From positions 1 through 35,614 of the forward strand of contig WRBN01000008.1 in assembly GCA_009784515.1 (NCBI GenBank): a DNA stretch of 35,614 nucleotides. Direction: 5' to 3'. This DNA is from Spirochaetaceae bacterium. GTDB lineage: Bacteria; Spirochaetota; Spirochaetia; WRBN01. The notes under the pieces were generated by a model. That model saw only the letters and a list, made by a program, of their open reading frames with translations. It was not told the DNA's origin and did no database searches. The position numbers were made by a program, and so were the translations under genes. Positions 1 to 7,170 of this stretch are shown in pieces; position 1 is the first letter of the stretch, and each line of letters opens with the position of its first letter.

Positions 1-537
1 CGTATGAAAATTGGCGTAACCTACGGCAACCCCGAAACCACCACCGGCGGTAATGCCCTTAAGTTTTACGCCACTATGCGTATCGAGGTGCGTAAGGGTG
101 AAACCATTATGAAAAGCGCCGATGAAATACAAGGCAGTAAGATGAATGTTAAAATTGTTAAAAATAAAGTGGCTCCGCCCTTTAAACGCGTGGAGCTGGA
201 GCTGGCGTACGGCAAAGGGGTATCGGCTAGCGCCAGTTTGTTAGACGCCGCGGTTAAATATAACATTATTACCAAAGCCGGCAGCTGGTTTAGTTACGGC
301 GAAGAAAAAATTGGGCAGGGGCGCGAAGTGGCCAAAGCTTTTTTAGAGGCTAACCCCGATATTTGGGCCACTGTGAGCCGCGAGGTTAAAAAGCTGATGT
401 TCCCCGGTCAAGTAAGTGAAGAGCCGGCCAAAAAAGCCGCCGCAGAGGAAGAAGCTCCCGTTAAAGCACCCAAAAGCCGTAAAAAAGCGGTGGTAGAAGA
501 AGAGGGGATTACTTTAAGCGTAAACAGCGATGAGTAG
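1..537 (+). CDS. recA: RecA recombinase, C-terminal part (5' end outside window)
   Basis: This is the C-terminal half of RecA, the ATP-dependent strand-exchange protein of homologous recombination and SOS induction. The frame is open from base 1, so the gene is cut by the window edge. Visible RecA signatures are GNPETTTGGNALKFYA (loop L2 region), then KIVKNKVAPPFK and the YGEEKIGQGRE segment of the C-terminal domain. The tail after about residue 145 of this fragment is rich in Ala, Lys and Glu and ends in an acidic stretch, as in other RecA proteins, where it modulates DNA binding. It ends in tandem TAG codons and converges on the Uma2 genes, with a shared hairpin terminator between. The assignment is secure. 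Confidence 0.97.
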   Translation, partial: RMKIGVTYGNPETTTGGNALKFYATMRIEVRKGETIMKSADEIQGSKMNVKIVKNKVAPPFKRVELELAYGKGVSASASLLDAAVKYNIITKAGSWFSYGEEKIGQGREVAKAFLEANPDIWATVSREVKKLMFPGQVSEEPAKKAAAEEEAPVKAPKSRKKAVVEEEGITLSVNSDE

Positions 538-594
538 TAGATAACAAATTAAAAGAGATAAAAACCATAAGGGTTGCCGTAAAAATAAGAGAAG

Positions 595-620
595 CCCTCG
601 TTCATTAAGCGAGGGTTGTT
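595..620. terminator. Bidirectional hairpin terminator between recA and the Uma2 gene
   Basis: CCCTCG (595-600) pairs with CGAGGG (610-615) around a 9-nt loop. The rightward copy is followed by TTGTT. Read leftward, the hairpin is followed by a T-rich run. It sits between convergent genes and probably serves both. Confidence 0.75.
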
Positions 621-637
621 AATTATTGATAGTTATT

Positions 638-1198
638 TTATAAACTTAAGACTAATCGTTGTAATTTAGTAAAATCTAAAGTTAGATTATGAAAGATGGT
701 GGCTTTAACCATAGTTTGGTTACGGTGAACGGTTTCGGTATAATAACCTTCATCATTAAGCAAATAAACATGCACTAAATAGGGGTTGCGCACCACCCAA
801 TATTCTTTTACACCGGCTCGTTCGTAGTTGAGGCGTTTCTTGCCAAAATCGTTTTTAATAGTGCCCGGCGAACCCACTTCGATGATAAAATCGGGTGCGC
901 CTACGATACATTGTTCAGAATATTTACTTAAGTCACATAACACTAATAAATCGGGCCGGTAAATGATGCTTTCATTTTCAAAGAGCAAAACATCAAAGTC
1001 TTGGAAGACAAGACAATTTTTGTCATCAAAATAACCGGCAAGCTGCCGGTAAAGGCTGCCATATATTTGCTGATGCATACCGCTGGGAGAAGGCGACATC
1101 AATAAAATCCCTTCATCAAGCTCACATCTTAGGATACTTTCCGGCAAATTGTAATAATCTTCTACGGTATAATATTGGGGGTTTAATATTTCGCTCAT
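638..1198 (-). CDS. Uma2 family restriction-endonuclease-like protein (copy A)
   Basis: A 186-aa protein of the Uma2 (DUF820) family, which has a PD-(D/E)XK nuclease fold and an unsettled biological role. The N-terminus YTVEDYYNLPE is the usual family opening. The putative active site is seen as YRPDLLVLCD (about residues 78-87), then GAPDFIIEVGSPGT and the Lys-containing KKRLNYERAGVKEYWVV. A paralogue lies directly upstream (1293-1865), so the pair arose by tandem duplication, and the duplicated unit includes the promoter. The start is the ATG at 1198, which lies 7 nt downstream of a -10 box, so the mRNA should be leaderless. The family is clear; the function is unknown. Confidence 0.88.
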   Translation of the reverse strand: MSEILNPQYYTVEDYYNLPESILRCELDEGILLMSPSPSGMHQQIYGSLYRQLAGYFDDKNCLVFQDFDVLLFENESIIYRPDLLVLCDLSKYSEQCIVGAPDFIIEVGSPGTIKNDFGKKRLNYERAGVKEYWVVRNPYLVHVYLLNDEGYYTETVHRNQTMVKATIFHNLTLDFTKLQRLVLSL

Positions 1199-1233
1199 AA
1201 CTTAATTATAGCTTAATTTTGAGTTATGGGCAA
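1193..1233 (-). promoter_or_regulatory. Leaderless promoter and imperfect inverted repeat over the Uma2 A start
   Basis: Leftward TATAAT (1205-1210) lies 17 nt from a TTGCCC -35 (1228-1233), and its distance to the ATG leaves no room for a leader. Arms at 1193-1205 and 1219-1231 form an inverted repeat with two mismatches that overlaps the -10 and the start codon. This suggests an operator, which is an inference. Confidence 0.6.
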
Positions 1234-1292
1234 GTAAAAATTTAAATTAATATGCTAATCTAACTTGATTATAAGCAACCGGCAAAAACTGA

Positions 1293-1865
1293 CTAAAACT
1301 TTGGTTTAAATTTATCAACGGCTTTTTGAATGCGTTCTAAATCTATAACAAGGCCCTCAAAACTGTGGACTTTGAGGGTGGGTTGGTTTTTGTAAATAGT
1401 TTCTCTAAAAAGCCCATCATCGTTTAGTAAGTAAACATAGATAAGATAAAGGCTTTTAATAACCCAATATTCTTTAACGCCGGCTCGTTCGTAGGCTAAA
1501 CGTTTTTGGCCAAAATAGCGGTTCATTGTACCGGGCGAAGCTATTTCGATGACAAAATCGGGCGCACCCAGTACTTTTTGCCGGCCAATTTTGTCGTGGT
1601 CGCATACCACTAAAATATCGGGGCGGTAAATAGTGTCTTCATCTTTAAAAAGCTGCACATCTATATCTTGAAAAACTTGGCACGGTTTATCTTCAAAATA
1701 GTTAGCAAGTTGTAAATAAAACTTGCTGTAAATATTCTGATGTTTAGTACTCGGGGCCGGCGACATCAGTAAAATCCCTTCATCAAGTTCACATCTTGGG
1801 GTATCTTCCGGCAAATTGTAATAATCTTCTACGGTATAATATTGGGGGGTTAATATTTCGCTCAT
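1293..1865 (-). CDS. Uma2 family restriction-endonuclease-like protein (copy B)
   Basis: A 190-aa paralogue of the neighbouring Uma2 protein, with the same opening (YTVEDYYNLPE), YRPDILVVCD, GAPDFVIEIASPGT and KRLAYERAGVKEYWVI. These carry the Asp, Glu and Lys expected of a PD-(D/E)XK core, so both copies look intact. Similarity extends into the upstream 40 bp. The C-terminus diverges (KFKPKF). The gene has its own promoter and reads in tandem with copy A, leaving a 94-bp spacer. Uma2 genes are often present as many chromosomal paralogues in some bacteria, and a role in DNA cleavage is inferred from fold only. Confidence 0.88.
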   Translation of the reverse strand: MSEILTPQYYTVEDYYNLPEDTPRCELDEGILLMSPAPSTKHQNIYSKFYLQLANYFEDKPCQVFQDIDVQLFKDEDTIYRPDILVVCDHDKIGRQKVLGAPDFVIEIASPGTMNRYFGQKRLAYERAGVKEYWVIKSLYLIYVYLLNDDGLFRETIYKNQPTLKVHSFEGLVIDLERIQKAVDKFKPKF

Positions 1866-1900
1866 AACTTAATTATAGCTTAATTTTAAGTTATGAGCAA
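1860..1900 (-). promoter_or_regulatory. Leaderless promoter inside a perfect 13-bp inverted repeat (Uma2 B)
   Basis: Leftward TTGCTC (1895-1900), a 17-nt spacer and TATAAT (1872-1877) are followed 6 nt later by the ATG at 1865. Arms GCTCATAACTTAA (1860-1872) and TTAAGTTATGAGC (1886-1898) are perfect complements with a 13-bp centre, so a dimeric repressor could cover the whole promoter and start codon. Confidence 0.65.
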
Positions 1901-1925
1901 GCAAAAATTTAAACAATCCCTCGCT

Positions 1926-2933
1926 TTAATCCACCGCATGGCTGGCCAGCGGGGTTGTCCCGCTAAAGGCAATAATTTGGCTGCCCGGCGTGGCTAAATA
2001 AGGCAAGCGGATAGTGGCACCGGGCAGTTCGCCGCTAAACAGTTCGAGGTCGCCTAAGTTGGGGTGGTGCTCGATAATGCGTATGGGCAGCGGTAAAGGT
2101 GAATCGGGCAGGGTAAATTCTACAAAACCAAAAATGCGGTTGCCCACATTGTTAGGCTCGTTAATCACTAAAGTAAGTACTTGCCCGTAACTTAAGGCCC
2201 CGCCGCTGGCCGGGCTTTGGCTGACAACGGTGGCGTTATTGTCGTGGTTACCCGAAGAAACAAAGTTAAAAGGGATACCGGCTTCGGCCAGTAAAGCCAA
2301 AGTTTGGACATAAGTAAGGCCGATATAGCTGGCAATGTTTTGGCTAGGTAAAATGTTGCCGCGGCTTACACTCAGACGCAAGCTGGTTGGGCCGGTTAAT
2401 TGTGTATCGGGCGACGGGCTTTGGCCAACTACCGTACCCACCGGCCGGTCGCTAATCACATAAACGATAGGTTCTTCAATTTGCAGCTGGCCGCCGGCAT
2501 AGGCAATATTAATACGGCTGCGCACTTCGTTAAGGGTAAAGCCGGTAAAATCTTCAACAATATTAACAACGTTACCGCGATTAACAATTAAAGTGATATT
2601 ACGGCCAACTTTTACGTGGATACCGCTTTGCGGGCTTTGCGATAAAATAAGCCCTTCATCGTAAAGGTTTTCCGAAAAACGCGTCTCGATGGCCGCCGTT
2701 AGGTTGTGCTCTTGCAGCACCAGCATCGCTTCCGTCAGCGAAAGGCCCACCACACTAGGTACAATGGTGTCGTCAAGCGGTTGTATACGGGCAAAAGAGA
2801 TAATCGCCGCCGTCATCAGCATAATAACCATACTGCCGAAGGCAGCCAGTACAATATATTTAAAGGCCAGCCCTTTATTAGCGGCAATTTGCGCCTGTAC
2901 ATCTTGATGAGGTTTTTTAAAAAAATTTAACAT
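1926..2933 (-). CDS. Membrane-anchored PASTA-domain protein
   Basis: A 335-aa protein with a short basic cytoplasmic N-terminus, one membrane segment at about residues 26-48 (rich in Ala, Ile and Met) and then three PASTA repeats. These are recognisable by PSVVGLSLTEAMLVLQEHNL, the GFTLNEVRSRI region and YIGLTYVQTLALLAEAGI, each followed by a SQSP or GQSP turn. PASTA domains in other proteins bind peptidoglycan or muropeptides; here there is no kinase or transpeptidase domain. The last 70 residues are not PASTA. AGGAG lies 7 nt before the ATG. It is the last gene of the leftward run after fmt, with a 9-bp gap. Confidence 0.85.
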   Translation of the reverse strand: MLNFFKKPHQDVQAQIAANKGLAFKYIVLAAFGSMVIMLMTAAIISFARIQPLDDTIVPSVVGLSLTEAMLVLQEHNLTAAIETRFSENLYDEGLILSQSPQSGIHVKVGRNITLIVNRGNVVNIVEDFTGFTLNEVRSRINIAYAGGQLQIEEPIVYVISDRPVGTVVGQSPSPDTQLTGPTSLRLSVSRGNILPSQNIASYIGLTYVQTLALLAEAGIPFNFVSSGNHDNNATVVSQSPASGGALSYGQVLTLVINEPNNVGNRIFGFVEFTLPDSPLPLPIRIIEHHPNLGDLELFSGELPGATIRLPYLATPGSQIIAFSGTTPLASHAVD

Positions 2934-2942
2934 TTTAAACTC

Positions 2943-3866
2943 CTACAAAAAATTGGCATTAGCAATATCACTTTCGCCGTTTAAAAAAGCGGCTATCTCC
3001 AGCGGTTTTTTACCGGCTAATTGTAACTTTAGTATAGCAACTATGCCCGCTTTTGTCTGTATCCCCAGTCCATCTTTTTTATTACAATAAGCTATCCGGC
3101 CAGTTTCAGTAAGGTTACGGTCATCAACCCGTATTTCATAAAAATAAAGTTCTTTACCTTTATAGTTAGTATATAACGGCGGTTGAGGGTTAAAAGCGCG
3201 CAGCTTACGTTCTATCTGCCGGGCCGTCTCTTTTTTAAAGAGGACAAGACCGTCTTCTTTTTTAAGCATAAAACAATAACTGGCCGCGTCGGCAGCCTGA
3301 GCCGTACCGGCCGCCGGATTTTTACTTAACGCCCCGATGGCTTCTGTTACCAAAGGCGGGGCCAGCCGGCTTACTTGCTCGCTTAAAGATAAAGTGGTTT
3401 CGTTACCGGTTAAAGCAAATTTTTGCTGTACAATAATATCGCCACTGTCAATTTTAAGGCCTAGTTTTTGAATAGTTATACCGGTTTCGTTATCACCATG
3501 TAAGATAGCGGCCGGGATAGGTGTAGGGCCACGATATTTTGGCAGCAAACTGGGGTGTACATTAAGGGCAAATTTAAAAATATTTAAAAAACTTTCTTTA
3601 AATATTTTGCCGTAAGCAAAACAAATAAAAAAATCGGCATTTAAGGTTTTAATTTGTTCTTCCAAGTTAGCGTCAAGTTTGGCCGGCTGCAAAACCGGTA
3701 GGTTCAGTTGTTCGGCCGCTACTTTAACGGCCGGCGGGGTGAGCACGCGTTTGCGGCCAACCAATGCATCGGGGTTACAAAGCACAGCAACCACATTAAA
3801 ATGCTGGGCTAAACTTTGCAGAGTGGGCACGGCAATTTCGGGCGTGCCGGCAAAAACTATACGCAT
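2943..3866 (-). CDS. fmt: Methionyl-tRNA formyltransferase
   Basis: Fmt formylates Met-tRNAi with 10-formyl-THF, making the initiator tRNA. At 307 aa it is close to the usual length. It opens with MRIVFAGTPEIAVPTLQSL (cofactor domain), and HPSLLPKYRGPTPIPAAIL carries the HPSLLPxYRG motif of the catalytic site. ETGITIQKLGLKIDSGDII follows, and the C-terminal OB-like domain includes FNPQPPLYT. The start A of its ATG is the last base of the def stop (TAATG), so the two are translationally coupled. Fmt adds the formyl group that Def removes, a classical pairing. Confidence 0.96.
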   Translation of the reverse strand: MRIVFAGTPEIAVPTLQSLAQHFNVVAVLCNPDALVGRKRVLTPPAVKVAAEQLNLPVLQPAKLDANLEEQIKTLNADFFICFAYGKIFKESFLNIFKFALNVHPSLLPKYRGPTPIPAAILHGDNETGITIQKLGLKIDSGDIIVQQKFALTGNETTLSLSEQVSRLAPPLVTEAIGALSKNPAAGTAQAADAASYCFMLKKEDGLVLFKKETARQIERKLRAFNPQPPLYTNYKGKELYFYEIRVDDRNLTETGRIAYCNKKDGLGIQTKAGIVAILKLQLAGKKPLEIAAFLNGESDIANANFL

Positions 3867-4369
3867 TAAATTTTCCTTTTTTGCACAAGTTTAGCGTATT
3901 TTTTTAAAGTTGCCGCCAACTTTTTTTCATCAAGATAATCTATAAATAACTTACCGTTAATATGGTCGTATTCGTGCTGCAAACAAACGGCCAAAAGCCC
4001 ATCGGCCTCGAGGCTAAAGTTACGGCCGCGTTCATTTTGCGCTTGTATTTTTATGTAAGCCGGGCGGCTTATTTTTTCGTAAAGGGCAGGCAAACTTAAG
4101 CAGCCTTCTTCGTGGGTAGCCATCTCGATACTGGTAGAGATAATTTCGGGATTGATAAAGATTAACGGTTTGCCTTCCTCTATTTCGGCAATAAAAAACC
4201 GTTTGTTAAGGCCAATTTGCGGAGCGGCCAGCCCAATCCCTTTTAACTCCTTCATTACTTTAAACATAGCGGCCAAAGTAGCCGTTAAATCTTCGCTTTT
4301 AGCCACCGGTAAATTGACGGAGCGTAAAGTAGTTAATTGTTCGTTATCTTCAAATAGATGAATATTCAT
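3866..4369 (-). CDS. def: Peptide deformylase
   Basis: Def removes the N-formyl group from nascent proteins using a metal ion. The three diagnostic motifs are present in this 167-aa protein: GIGLAAPQIG (motif I), EEGCLSLP with the metal-ligand Cys (motif II), and QHEYDHINGKLFID with the HExxH zinc/iron site (motif III). It lies 6 bp after obgE and overlaps fmt by one base. AAGG is found about 11 nt ahead of the ATG. It belongs to the rplU-to-fmt run. Confidence 0.96.
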   Translation of the reverse strand: MNIHLFEDNEQLTTLRSVNLPVAKSEDLTATLAAMFKVMKELKGIGLAAPQIGLNKRFFIAEIEEGKPLIFINPEIISTSIEMATHEEGCLSLPALYEKISRPAYIKIQAQNERGRNFSLEADGLLAVCLQHEYDHINGKLFIDYLDEKKLAATLKKYAKLVQKRKI

Positions 4370-4375
4370 TAATAA

Positions 4376-5350
4376 TTAATCCTTACCAAGTTTAGCTAAA
4401 GCTGCTTTAAGATTAGCCACATTATAGCCGTTTTGTACCGAAACAGCAACCACCTCTTCGTTTGGGTAAGTTGTTTTAAATTTATTTAAATTATCTTCGG
4501 CTTCGGGGCAATCCATTTTGGTGGCAATTAATAAACGTTTTTTAGTTAAAAATTGTTGGTTATAACTGTTAAGTTCACTTAGTAATAAAGAGTAACTATC
4601 TTGTTGGTAATTTTGCATGTCTAGGCAAAAAGCTAAAGCTTTAGTACGGCTAAGGTGCTTTAAAAATCGCAGGCCTAAACCCTGTCCGGCACTGGCGCCC
4701 TCGATAATACCGGGAATATCGGCTAAAACCAACTCGTCATCGGCTAAATTTAACACGCCTAAATGCGGCGTACGTGTGGTAAAAGGGTAGGCGGCCACCT
4801 TAGGGTTAGCGTTGGTAAGATACTTTAACAAGCTGCTTTTGCCGGCGTTAGGAAAACCCACAAGGCCAATATCGGCGATAAGCGACATCTCTAATAAAAT
4901 TTCGCGGGTAAGGCCGGCTTTACCTTTGGTAGTTTTACTGGGTGAGCGATTGGTGCTGCTTTTAAAGTGGCTGTTGCCCAGCCCGCCACGACCGCCCCTT
5001 AAGAAGACAAAATCGGCCTCTTTATCGCCTAATTCCAATAAGATAGTTTTGGTTTGATAGTCGCGCACCAGCGTACTGGGCGGTACAATAATGACTAAAT
5101 TGGCGGCGTTAGCCCCATGTTTACGCGCTTTACTGCCGTTTTGGCCGTTAGCAGCTACAAATTTGTGTTTGTTTTGCAGGTGAGCAAAAGTTTTAACGTT
5201 ATGCCGCACCGCAAAAATAATATGACCACCGCTGCCGCCATCACCGCCATCGGGACCGCCCTCTTGCACATATTTTTCGCGCCTAAAGCTTAAAGCCCCG
5301 TTACCGCCGCTGCCGCTGGTTACTACTAATCTGGTTTCATCAATAAACAT
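4376..5350 (-). CDS. obgE: GTPase Obg (ribosome assembly), short form
   Basis: Obg is a GTPase acting in late 50S assembly and stress control. The N-terminal glycine-rich Obg fold is clear (GSGGNGALSFRREKYV, GGPDGGDGGSGG, FLRGGRGGLGNSHF). The G domain follows, with the P-loop GFPNAGKSS (near residue 165), the PFTTRTPHLG switch I, DIPG (G3) and TKMD (G4). At 324 aa it ends soon after the G domain, so the C-terminal OCT domain of some Obg proteins is absent. It follows rpmA after a 62-bp gap holding an AT-rich inverted repeat. There is no good ribosome binding site before the ATG. Confidence 0.95.
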   Translation of the reverse strand: MFIDETRLVVTSGSGGNGALSFRREKYVQEGGPDGGDGGSGGHIIFAVRHNVKTFAHLQNKHKFVAANGQNGSKARKHGANAANLVIIVPPSTLVRDYQTKTILLELGDKEADFVFLRGGRGGLGNSHFKSSTNRSPSKTTKGKAGLTREILLEMSLIADIGLVGFPNAGKSSLLKYLTNANPKVAAYPFTTRTPHLGVLNLADDELVLADIPGIIEGASAGQGLGLRFLKHLSRTKALAFCLDMQNYQQDSYSLLLSELNSYNQQFLTKKRLLIATKMDCPEAEDNLNKFKTTYPNEEVVAVSVQNGYNVANLKAALAKLGKD

Positions 5351-5364
5351 TTCTATTAATTAAT

Positions 5365-5404
5365 AATTAAGAATTAATAAATAGAAGGCTTTTAATTCTT
5401 AATT
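5365..5404. repeat. AT-rich inverted repeat between rpmA and obgE
   Basis: AATTAAGAATTAA (5365-5377) and TTAATTCTTAATT (5392-5404) are perfect 13-bp complements around a 14-nt loop. It shares the ATTAAGAATTAATAA core with the repeat at 33563-33606, so it may belong to a dispersed intergenic family. Confidence 0.6.
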
Positions 5405-5412
5405 TTTATTTC

Positions 5413-5664
5413 TTAATGAGTGATTATGCTGGCGCGTTGTTTACCTTTGTTAAAATGAAATTTAACGACGCCATCGGTTAAGGCAAAAAGGGTGTGGTCT
5501 TTGCCTACACCTACACCTTCGCCGGCGTGCACTTTAGTACCGCGCTGCCTAATAATAATTTGGCCAACCTTAATGGCTTGTCCGCCGTAAATTTTTACCC
5601 CTAAATATTTTGCGTTTCCGTCGCGCCCATTTTTAGCGCTACCGCCGCCTTTTTTTGTTGCCAT
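5413..5664 (-). CDS. rpmA: 50S ribosomal protein bL27
   Basis: The 83-aa protein opens [24 protein letters not shown], the conserved N-terminal arm of L27 that reaches the peptidyl transferase centre, and continues [26 protein letters not shown]. There is no N-terminal extension of the kind that Prp removes in Staphylococcus, although a prp-like gene lies immediately upstream. The gap to that gene is only 5 bp and contains GGAGAG as part of the ribosome binding site. Confidence 0.97.
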   Translation of the reverse strand: MATKKGGGSAKNGRDGNAKYLGVKIYGGQAIKVGQIIIRQRGTKVHAGEGVGVGKDHTLFALTDGVVKFHFNKGKQRASIITH

Positions 5665-5669
5665 TTATT

Positions 5670-5990
5670 TTACTCTCCAACTTTATCCAATTTTATTAAC
5701 TTAGGATACTCCAAAGCAATATCATTTAAACCTTGCTCTAAAATTTGCAGGGCCGTTATCACCTTATCATTTTCCTTGCGGGCCATCAATTTAACTTCGT
5801 TAGCCAATAACTCATATTGGGTTACTAAATTTAAATTAATTAAATAGCGACTTACCGTACGTACCAATACGCTAACGGCAGCACAAGCCAAATTATGCCC
5901 TTTGGGAGCGCTACCGGCATGGCCGCTAATGTTAAAACCATAAGGACTGCCGCCGTCATAAAAGATGGCCGCCCTAATGCAGTTAGCCAA
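5670..5990 (-). CDS. Ribosomal-processing cysteine protease Prp-like protein
   Basis: A 106-aa YsxB/Prp family protein encoded between rplU and rpmA, its usual place in Firmicutes and spirochaetes. The family catalytic pair is visible as His24 in ISGHAG and Cys36 in GHNLACAAVSVL. In Staphylococcus Prp trims the N-terminal extension of L27. The neighbouring L27 has no such extension, so the substrate here is uncertain. The start is probably the TTG at 5990, overlapping the rplU stop by 8 nt, which implies coupling. Confidence 0.8.
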   Translation of the reverse strand: MANCIRAAIFYDGGSPYGFNISGHAGSAPKGHNLACAAVSVLVRTVSRYLINLNLVTQYELLANEVKLMARKENDKVITALQILEQGLNDIALEYPKLIKLDKVGE

Positions 5991-6288
5991 TACTATTAAC
6001 TAACAAGGTGGTGTAACTTTGCCTGTGGCCGCGATTACGGCGGTAACCTTTACGGCGCAAATATTTAAACACCATAACTTTTTTATCCCTAAAGCTATCT
6101 TGTACGGTGGCGCTTACCTTAACGCCCTCTACGTAGGGGCTGCCTACTTTAACGCCGGCTTCGCTGCTTACTAATAAAGCAGGAAAATCGAGCTTAGCGC
6201 CCACTTCGGCGTCGTATAAATCTACTATTAATTTTTTACCTTTTTCGGCTTTATATTGTTTACCTTTAATGGTTACGAGTGCGTACAT
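5983..6288 (-). CDS. rplU: 50S ribosomal protein bL21
   Basis: The protein MYALVTIKGKQYKAEKGKKL...is typical bL21, about 101 aa, with the C-terminal KYLRRKGYRRNRGHRQ rRNA-binding segment. I place the start at 6288 because the ATG there is preceded by AAAGG at a good distance and begins the conserved N-terminus. The frame stays open to 6327, but that extension would start upstream of the predicted transcription start. It is the first gene of the rplU-prp-rpmA-obgE-def-fmt-PASTA run. Confidence 0.96.
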   Translation of the reverse strand: MYALVTIKGKQYKAEKGKKLIVDLYDAEVGAKLDFPALLVSSEAGVKVGSPYVEGVKVSATVQDSFRDKKVMVFKYLRRKGYRRNRGHRQSYTTLLVNSIG

Positions 6289-6322
6289 AATTTTAACCTT
6301 TCTTATCTTTAATATTCGCTCC

Positions 6323-6351
6323 AGCATACAAAAAATTTTTCTTTAAGTCAA
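6323..6351 (-). promoter_or_regulatory. Promoter of the rplU operon
   Basis: Leftward TTGACT (6346-6351), a 17-nt spacer and TATGCT (6323-6328) place transcription start near 6316, giving a leader of roughly 28 nt with an AAAGG ribosome binding site. Confidence 0.7.
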
Positions 6352-6459
6352 GTGCTTTAACTCCTGATTATCGCATTAAAATTATAAATTGATATTATAC
6401 TTGCCCTTAATGATAAATGGTTTTATTTTTGTAAAAAATGGGCAAAAAGGTGTAAAAAA

Positions 6460-7170
6460 ATGAAAAAAATATGGCTAACTATCTTACTGTTAGCAGCCGG
6501 TACGGCCCACGCCATCAGCTTTACTATGGGGGCTCAAATAGGCGCTGGGATTGGTTTAGCGTTAGTTTATGACGAACGTTTCCATCAAAGCGGCGAAACC
6601 TTAGATACGGCAGCTATTATTGGGGCCAATTTAGACGGCGGCACAATTTTTTCGTTCGAGATTTTTACTAAAATCCATTTAACTTATTGGTTTGCTTTAC
6701 ACGCCGAGTTTGGTCGCAGCGCTTTAATTATTTACGGCCGGGAGAGCCATGTTGATGCCCATTTATCACATTTTGCTTTGATGCCTAAATTTATTGCCGG
6801 CCCTTTTTATACGATGCTGGGTGTAGGTTTTGGTAACATTAGAGTGCATAGTCATACAGTAAGATTAGAAGCAGGTACCGTTGATGTTAGCTTGTGGGGG
6901 GTGGTGGTAGAGCAGCTGATAGCCGGCGAAACGGCCAGCTTTACCGTGAGCGATTGGGGGTTTAGCGCCATCTTTGAGGTAGGGATAAGAATACCGACGA
7001 GTGTCGGCAAATTTAATTTAGCCGGCCGCAGCCGTCTTGCGGCGGGTGGTTTTAATGATAATGCCTTAGTTTTTAATGGTTTTAGCGAAATTTTTGCTTT
7101 TCGTTTGGGGTACACCATCAATGTAAGTAACCTATTAGGAAGAAGAAACATCACCGCTGTTAGTTGGTAA
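6460..7170 (+). CDS. Secreted outer-membrane beta-barrel-like protein
   Basis: A 236-aa protein with a Sec signal peptide (MKKIWLTILLLAAGTAHA, cleavage probably after AHA at residue 18). The rest has alternating hydrophobic and polar stretches and many glycines, and ends FRLGYTINVSNL, close to the FAALRVGYSINLG ending of the protein at 9729-10411. Both look like small treponemal outer-membrane barrel proteins, inferred from pattern only. AAGGTG precedes the ATG by 7 nt. Its 3' end overlaps the convergent mtaB gene by 36 bp, with no room for a terminator. I cannot name the substrate or family. Confidence 0.7.
   Translation: MKKIWLTILLLAAGTAHAISFTMGAQIGAGIGLALVYDERFHQSGETLDTAAIIGANLDGGTIFSFEIFTKIHLTYWFALHAEFGRSALIIYGRESHVDAHLSHFALMPKFIAGPFYTMLGVGFGNIRVHSHTVRLEAGTVDVSLWGVVVEQLIAGETASFTVSDWGFSAIFEVGIRIPTSVGKFNLAGRSRLAAGGFNDNALVFNGFSEIFAFRLGYTINVSNLLGRRNITAVSW

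Noticed and set aside
6404-6447. TTGCCC/GGGCAA inverted repeat before the 6460 barrel gene as a regulator site
   Set aside because: The arms are only 6 bp and far apart in A/T-rich DNA. The evidence is too weak to call.
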